Below the pieces are notes generated by a model. It saw nothing but the letters and a program-made list of their open reading frames with translations, had not been told where the DNA came from and did no database searches. Below are positions 59,237 through 64,000 of a stretch of DNA of 64,000 bases, in pieces. Numbering within the stretch: position 1 is the stretch's first letter; each line of letters starts with the position of its first letter. The position numbers were made by a program, and so were the translations under genes. Origin of the DNA: Methylococcaceae bacterium (lineage in GTDB: Bacteria; Pseudomonadota; Gammaproteobacteria; Methylococcales; Methylococcaceae); contig CADDYU010000003.1 in NCBI GenBank assembly GCA_902810705.1, positions 1-64,000 on the forward strand, read 5' to 3'.

Positions 59237-60054
59237 GAAGCGCTCCCGCCGACACGCGCATAGCCGCAGATGATTTCGAAGCTTGCCTGAATGCCTCCCG
59301 CCTCGGTTCGGGCGGCATAGGCGTCGAGCATTTGACGGAAGGCGCTCTTGCCGGTCAGATGGCGCGCCCGGCCGGCGGTGACGTTGTGAGCGCCGAGCGC
59401 CTTGAGCTCCCGCATCAGGCTCCAAACATCGCCATATTCCAGAACGCGGATTTCCTCGCTCGAGATCACCTCGCCGAAGCCGGCCCGGCGCAGCGCCGTC
59501 TCGATCGCCTCCCGAGCCGCGAACTCGTTGACATGCGCATACCGGTCGACCGTCGCCCAGGCCTGCCGCAGCTCGTCGAGGGTGGCGGGGCCGAAGGTGC
59601 TGAACAGCAGTCCGCCGCCGGGGCGCAGAACGCGCCGAAATTCGCCGAAGACGGCGTAGAGATCCGGACACCACTGAATCGCGAGATTGGAGAAGACGAA
59701 GTCCGCCGACCGGCTGGCCAGCGGCAAGGCTTCGGCATCCCCACATACATACAAGGCGGCTTCCCGGCCTCCAAGCCGGTCCCGCGCCACCCGCAGCATG
59801 CTCTCGGCAATATCGAGCACGATCAGCCGCGCTCTTGGGCAACGCGCCGCCAGTTCGGCAGCGAAATACCCGGTGCCGGCGCCCACGTCGAGGATCGCGC
59901 CGGGCGCCCCGATTCGATCCGCCCAGCGGGACAAGAGGAACTGCCCGACCGCTCGTTGCAGGCCCGCCACGCCGTCGTAGCTCGCCGCCGCCGCGCCGAA
60001 GGAGCGGCCGACCCGAACTTTCTCGGGACGCGAATCAGGCGGACCGGTGCTCAT
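59233..60054 (-). CDS. bioC: Malonyl-ACP O-methyltransferase BioC
   Basis: A 273-residue SAM methyltransferase that methylates malonyl-ACP and starts pimeloyl synthesis. Motif I is LDVGAGTGYFAAELA; the start FGAAAASYDGVAGLQRAVG is the BioC signature. It overlaps bioH and bioD by ATGA at each end, so the operon is translationally coupled. Confidence 0.95.
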   Translation of the reverse strand: MSTGPPDSRPEKVRVGRSFGAAAASYDGVAGLQRAVGQFLLSRWADRIGAPGAILDVGAGTGYFAAELAARCPRARLIVLDIAESMLRVARDRLGGREAALYVCGDAEALPLASRSADFVFSNLAIQWCPDLYAVFGEFRRVLRPGGGLLFSTFGPATLDELRQAWATVDRYAHVNEFAAREAIETALRRAGFGEVISSEEIRVLEYGDVWSLMRELKALGAHNVTAGRARHLTGKSAFRQMLDAYAARTEAGGIQASFEIICGYARVGGSAS

Positions 60055-60851
60055 CGCAGGCTCCGCAGGCCGTCATGGCGGCGGATGAAATCAAGGATCA
60101 AAGCGGCGGTGTGCTCCGGATGGGTGGCGAACGGCAGATGCGCGGCGGCGTCGAGCACCTGCACCTCGATCCGCGGCGTCAACGCGCGCAGAAGGGGACC
60201 GATATCCTTGGGCACCAAGCGATCGTGCGCCCCGAGCACGGCCAGGCTTGGCGCGGCCAAATGGCGCAAGGCGTTCCGCAGATCGGTCTCCTGCAAGATT
60301 CTCAAGCCGCCCTGAAGCGCGGCGGATTCGGGCGGCGCGCACTTGGCCAGCCGCGCTTCGATATGCCGGGCCAGGGCGCGGGCGCTATCCAGGCCGAAGG
60401 TTTGCAGCCCGATGAAGCGCTTGAGGGTTCCAAAGAAATCCGCCTCCAGATTCACGGCGATCTGGGTCAGCCAGCCGGGCTCCACGCCGGGCCAATCGGG
60501 CGCCGAGACGAAGCGCGGGCTGCCGGCCATGAGCATCACGCTCCGCATCCGCTCCGGCTGGCGCTCGGAAATTTTCAGCGCGAACAGGGCGCCGAGCGAC
60601 CAGCCCAGCCAATGGGCGTGCGCCGGCGCGACTTCGGCCAAGGCGGCGGCGACGGAACTTAAGGAAAAATTCTCAAGACCGCCGCTTAAACCGTGTCCGG
60701 GCAGATCGATCAAGGTCACCCGGACCCGATCCGCCAGCCGCTCCGCGAAATCCCGCCACACGCCGCTGTGCATCGCCCAGCCGTGCACCATCACCAAATC
60801 GGGCCCGGCGCCGAAGCTTTCCGTGTGCACGCCCGGTTTGCGCCCGCTCAT
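60051..60851 (-). CDS. bioH: Pimeloyl-ACP methyl ester esterase BioH
   Basis: A 266-residue alpha/beta hydrolase that releases pimeloyl-ACP. The triad is Ser85 (GWSLGAL), Asp210 (LGAHDRLV) and His238 (AAAHLPF), as in E. coli BioH (82/207/235). It lies inside the bio operon between bioF and bioC, overlapping each by four bases; in E. coli bioH is unlinked. Confidence 0.95.
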   Translation of the reverse strand: MSGRKPGVHTESFGAGPDLVMVHGWAMHSGVWRDFAERLADRVRVTLIDLPGHGLSGGLENFSLSSVAAALAEVAPAHAHWLGWSLGALFALKISERQPERMRSVMLMAGSPRFVSAPDWPGVEPGWLTQIAVNLEADFFGTLKRFIGLQTFGLDSARALARHIEARLAKCAPPESAALQGGLRILQETDLRNALRHLAAPSLAVLGAHDRLVPKDIGPLLRALTPRIEVQVLDAAAHLPFATHPEHTAALILDFIRRHDGLRSLR

Positions 60852-62065
60852 GGTTCGTCCGGGCCGGGCGGTGCTCCGCCGATCGCGCGGAAGCTCGTAC
60901 CGCCCAAAGTCGCCAGCCATTCGCCCAGCGTCTCGAGCAGCCCGTCCACCTGCGCCTCGGTATGCCCGGCCGTGAAGGTGATCCGCAATCGCGCGGTGCC
61001 CGCCGGCACCGTGGGCGGGCGGATGGCACTCGCCAGAAACCCGGCATTCCACAAAGCGCGGCTGGCGTCAAGGGCGGCCTCGTTGGCGCCCAGGACCACC
61101 GGCTGGATCGGCGATTCCGACGTCATCAGGCACAAGCCCAGTTGCGCCGCGCCAGCCCGGAAGCGATGCACCAGCCGGCTCAAGCGCTCGCGCCGCCAGT
61201 TTTCCTCCCATGCCAGGCGCAGCGCCGCGCGGGTCGCTTCCGCCACCGCCGGAGGCAAGGCCGTCGTATAGATATAGCTGCGGGCGCGCTGGATGAGAAA
61301 TTCGATCAATTCCGAACGGCCGGCCACGAACGCCCCGAACGTGCCGAACGCCTTGCCGAGGGTGCCCACCAGTACGGGCACGTCGTCCTGCCCGAGACCA
61401 AACCGCGTCAGGCTGCCCCGTCCCTTTTCTCCCAGGACGCCGAGTCCGTGGGCGTCGTCGATCACGAGCCAGCCGCCGTGCTCGCGGGCGGCTTGGGCCA
61501 AGGCCCCGAGCGGCGCCAAGTCGCCATCCATGCTGAATACGCCGTCGCTGACGATGAGCCGGGTCTTCGAGGGGCTATCAGCCAGCGCCGTCCCGAGCGC
61601 CGCCAGATCAGCATGAGCGTAGCGTTTCAGCCGCGCGCCTGAAAGCAGTGCGCCATCCAACAGCGAAGCGTGGTTGAGCCGGTCCTCGAACACCGTATCG
61701 CCCCGTCCAGCCAAGGCCGAAATCACGCCCAGATTCGCCATGTAGCCGGTGGAAAAGAGCAGCGCCCGCTCGCGTCCGGTGAACTCGGCGAGCTCTTCCT
61801 CTAGAGCGTGATGGGCCCGGCTGTGCCCGCACACCAGGTGCGCGGCCCCGGCCCCGGCGCCGTATCGCTCGGCCCCGCGCCGCAGCGCCGCGACCACTTC
61901 GGGATGATTGGCGAGCCCCAGGTAATCGTTGCTGCAAAAGTTGACCCGCCGCCGCCCGTCACACACCACCTCCACGCCCTGTGGGGAGTCCATGACCCTG
62001 CGCCGCCGATAAAGGCCCTGCCGCTCGATGGCGGCCAGCCGCTCGCGCAAATCGTCGCGCCACAT
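60848..62065 (-). CDS. bioF: 8-amino-7-oxononanoate synthase
   Basis: A 405-residue PLP enzyme condensing pimeloyl-ACP with alanine. [11 protein letters not shown] and the PLP-lysine motif [10 protein letters not shown] are intact. The ATG at 62065 ([10 protein letters not shown]) is used; a TTG precedes it. Spaced 101 bases after bioB. Confidence 0.96.
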   Translation of the reverse strand: MWRDDLRERLAAIERQGLYRRRRVMDSPQGVEVVCDGRRRVNFCSNDYLGLANHPEVVAALRRGAERYGAGAGAAHLVCGHSRAHHALEEELAEFTGRERALLFSTGYMANLGVISALAGRGDTVFEDRLNHASLLDGALLSGARLKRYAHADLAALGTALADSPSKTRLIVSDGVFSMDGDLAPLGALAQAAREHGGWLVIDDAHGLGVLGEKGRGSLTRFGLGQDDVPVLVGTLGKAFGTFGAFVAGRSELIEFLIQRARSYIYTTALPPAVAEATRAALRLAWEENWRRERLSRLVHRFRAGAAQLGLCLMTSESPIQPVVLGANEAALDASRALWNAGFLASAIRPPTVPAGTARLRITFTAGHTEAQVDGLLETLGEWLATLGGTSFRAIGGAPPGPDEP

Positions 62066-62166
62066 CAATGTTTCAGCGATGGACCAGGCAGAGGTATTCC
62101 GCCTGGGAATTCCCGTTTCGGAACGCCATTAAGAGGCGCCGTGATCCAATATCCAATCGATGAATA

Positions 62167-63174
62167 TCAGGCATCGGCATAGATCCCGGCCATGCGCAAT
62201 CCCAGCCGCCGAAACAGCCGCTTGTCGCGCTCGGCCTCCGGGTTGCCGGTAGTCAGGAGTTTTTCGCCGTAAAAGATCGAATTGGCCCCGGCCAGGAAGC
62301 AGAGCGCCTGCATCTCGTCGCTCATGTCGGTGCGGCCGGCGGAGAGGCGCACCCGCGACTTGGGCATCATGATCCGGGTCGCGGCGATGGTGCGGACGAA
62401 CACCAAGGGATCGAGCTTTTCGGTGCCGGCCAAAGGCGTCCCTTCCACCTGCACCAGCAGATTGATGGGGACGCTTTCCGGATGCTGGGGGAGGTTCGCC
62501 AGCTGCATTAGCAGCCCCGCCCGGTCCTTGTCGCTCTCGCCCATGCCAACGATGCCGCCGCAGCAGACGTTGAGGCCGGCCTCGCGCACCCGCTCCAAAG
62601 TATCGAGCCGGTCCTGGTAGGTACGGGTGGTGATGATTTCCGAGTAATATTCCTCGGAGGTGTCCAGATTGTGGTTGTAGTAATCGAGCCCCGCTTCCTT
62701 GAGCCTTCGGGTCTGCTGATCGGTCAGCATGCCGAGGGTCACGCAGGCTTCGAGGCCCAGCGCCTTCACGCCCTCGATCATTTGGCAGATCCGCTCGATG
62801 TCCCGGTCCTTGGGGCTGCGCCAGGCCGCGCCCATGCAGAACCGGCCCGCGCCCTGCTCTTTGGCCGTCCGGGCCGCTTTCAGCACCTCGTCCAGCGGCA
62901 TCAGGCCCTCCCGTGGCAGGCCTGTATCGTAGCGGGCGCTCTGCGGGCAGTAGGCGCAATCTTCGGAACAGGCTCCGGTCTTGATGCTGAGTAGGCTCGA
63001 CACCTGAACTTCGTTGGGATCGAAATGTTCGCGGTGCACGCTTTGCGCATGGAACAAGAGATCGTTGAACGGCAGCGCGAACAAGGCTTCCGCCTCCTCG
63101 CGACGCCAATCGTGGCGGACCCGCGCAAAAACGGCCGGTCCTGATAAATTCACTGAAGATTCTTGGGCTCGCAT
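62167..63174 (-). CDS. bioB: Biotin synthase
   Basis: A 335-residue radical SAM enzyme inserting sulfur into dethiobiotin. The [4Fe-4S]-SAM cysteines are 69, 73 and 76 (CSEDCAYC); [13 protein letters not shown] and the C-terminal Arg/Cys set for the [2Fe-2S] are present. The ATG at 63174 is used. First gene of the operon, divergent from comF with 76 bases between. Confidence 0.96.
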   Translation of the reverse strand: MRAQESSVNLSGPAVFARVRHDWRREEAEALFALPFNDLLFHAQSVHREHFDPNEVQVSSLLSIKTGACSEDCAYCPQSARYDTGLPREGLMPLDEVLKAARTAKEQGAGRFCMGAAWRSPKDRDIERICQMIEGVKALGLEACVTLGMLTDQQTRRLKEAGLDYYNHNLDTSEEYYSEIITTRTYQDRLDTLERVREAGLNVCCGGIVGMGESDKDRAGLLMQLANLPQHPESVPINLLVQVEGTPLAGTEKLDPLVFVRTIAATRIMMPKSRVRLSAGRTDMSDEMQALCFLAGANSIFYGEKLLTTGNPEAERDKRLFRRLGLRMAGIYADA

Positions 63175-63250
63175 CAATGGGACTCCGGGATGTAAACTCG
63201 CTCAGCGGGGCCATACGGCGATCCGCCGTTCACTTGGAAAGCTCGAAAAT

Positions 63251-63949
63251 GTGAACAACTGGCCATTCATTATACTGGATTGGCTTTATCCGCCCACTTG
63301 CCTACTGTGCGGCGACCCGGGAAGCGATGGACTCGATCTGTGCAAGCCCTGCGCGGATTCGCTGCCCTATCTCGAGGTGACCTGCCCGCGCTGCGCCCTG
63401 CCGCTGGCTTCTTCCGGCCCTAGCCTCTGCGGCGCCTGCCAAAAGAAGCCGCCGGCCTTCGATGCCGCCTTCGCCCTCTTTCATTATCAAGAGCCGATTC
63501 GCCACCTTATTCACGCTCTGAAATTCACCGCTCGCTATGCCGGTGCCCGCCTGCTCGGCGCGCTGCTGGCGGAGCGGCTAGCCGGCCGGAATGATCTCCC
63601 CGAAGCCATCATTCCCGTGCCCCTGCATGCCGGCCGGTATCGGGAGCGCGGCTTCAACCAAGCCATCGAGATCGCGCGCACCGCCGCCCGCCGCCTGGAA
63701 ATCCCCCTGGATCTCAGGGCCTGCCGTCGTATCCGCGCCACCGCCGCGCAGGCCCAGCTGCCCGCCAAAGAGCGTCGCAAAAATCTCCGCCGCGCCTTCG
63801 CGGCCCGGCCGGACCTGTCTCACCGGCATGTGGCGATTCTCGATGACGTGGTCACTACCGGCACGACCGTGAACGAGCTCGCCAAGGTCCTGCGCCAGGC
63901 GGGTGCGGAAAGAATCGAGATTTGGGCCTGCGCACGGGCGGGGCGTTGA
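63251..63949 (+). CDS. ComF-family phosphoribosyltransferase-like protein
   Basis: A 232-residue ComF (ComFC) protein. The N-terminal zinc ribbon shows Cys pairs CLLCGDP, CKPC, CPRC and CGAC within the first 60 residues; the C-terminal part is a type I phosphoribosyltransferase domain with VAILDDVVTTGTTVNELA. It starts at GTG 63251 (MNNWPFIILDWLYPPTC). ComF proteins take part in natural transformation, but orthologues without other com genes exist. Often found beside bioB in gammaproteobacteria, as here. Confidence 0.9.
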   Translation: MNNWPFIILDWLYPPTCLLCGDPGSDGLDLCKPCADSLPYLEVTCPRCALPLASSGPSLCGACQKKPPAFDAAFALFHYQEPIRHLIHALKFTARYAGARLLGALLAERLAGRNDLPEAIIPVPLHAGRYRERGFNQAIEIARTAARRLEIPLDLRACRRIRATAAQAQLPAKERRKNLRRAFAARPDLSHRHVAILDDVVTTGTTVNELAKVLRQAGAERIEIWACARAGR

Positions 63950-64000
63950 ACAAACCTCCGATCGAAGCGGCCAGTTTGCGAGATTTGCCCCAGCACATGA
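63950..64000. other. Window end
   Basis: Fifty-one bases after comF; no feature can be supported. Confidence 0.3.

Overview
The window looks like a GC-rich (about 60%) chromosomal segment of a free-living, nitrogen-fixing, aerobic gammaproteobacterium. The gene order mnmG-rsmG-parA-parB-atpI-atpBEFHAGDC-glmU-glmS is a classic gammaproteobacterial core block, and the bioBFHCD order and metR/metE pair fit the same class. The nif-linked ISC operon, caa3-type oxidase, SulP transporter plus carbonic anhydrase, and di-heme cytochromes would suit a Methylococcales-like or related organism, but no methane or methanol oxidation gene is visible, so the order is inference only.

Region 1 (1-11.3 kb): a 16-gene minus-strand run, iscS-iscU-erpA-like-iscA-hscB-hscA-fdx-nifV-nifW-[2Fe-2S] ferredoxin-TPR-like-[2Fe-2S] ferredoxin-CGFS glutaredoxin-bolA-fmdB-like-unknown. 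No iscR is present. Upstream of iscS I can read a sigma-54 promoter, an IHF-like site and a NifA-type TGT-N10-ACA site. A second sigma-54 promoter with its own NifA-type site faces the other way and drives a bfd-like gene. Together these suggest an ISC machinery dedicated to nitrogenase, in place of nifU/nifS.

Region 2 (10.3-22.7 kb): DUF364 and glucokinase, DUF411 and YjbQ, proS, a LysM/YidB protein, dapC-dapD, an MFS transporter, then a lower-GC pair: an exported TPR protein and an exosortase-A-associated O-antigen-ligase-like protein.

Region 3 (22.7-37.4 kb): glmS, glmU, the complete F1Fo ATP synthase operon with a strong terminator behind atpC, then parB, parA, rsmG and mnmG.

Region 4 (37.7-50.3 kb): a small membrane protein, a di-heme cytochrome with RoxA-like features, carbonic anhydrase plus SulP transporter, divergent metR/metE, a HlyIII-VIT1 fusion membrane protein, a palindromic intergenic repeat, a MauG/cytochrome c peroxidase family protein and an MFS exporter.

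Region 5 (50.4-64 kb): the RegB/RegA redox two-component system, msrA, a caa3-type cytochrome oxidase operon (ctaC-ctaD-small protein-ctaG-ctaE) with DUF2244 upstream, the biotin operon bioB-bioF-bioH-bioC-bioD and divergent comF.

No rRNA, tRNA, CRISPR array, insertion sequence or prophage gene was recognised.
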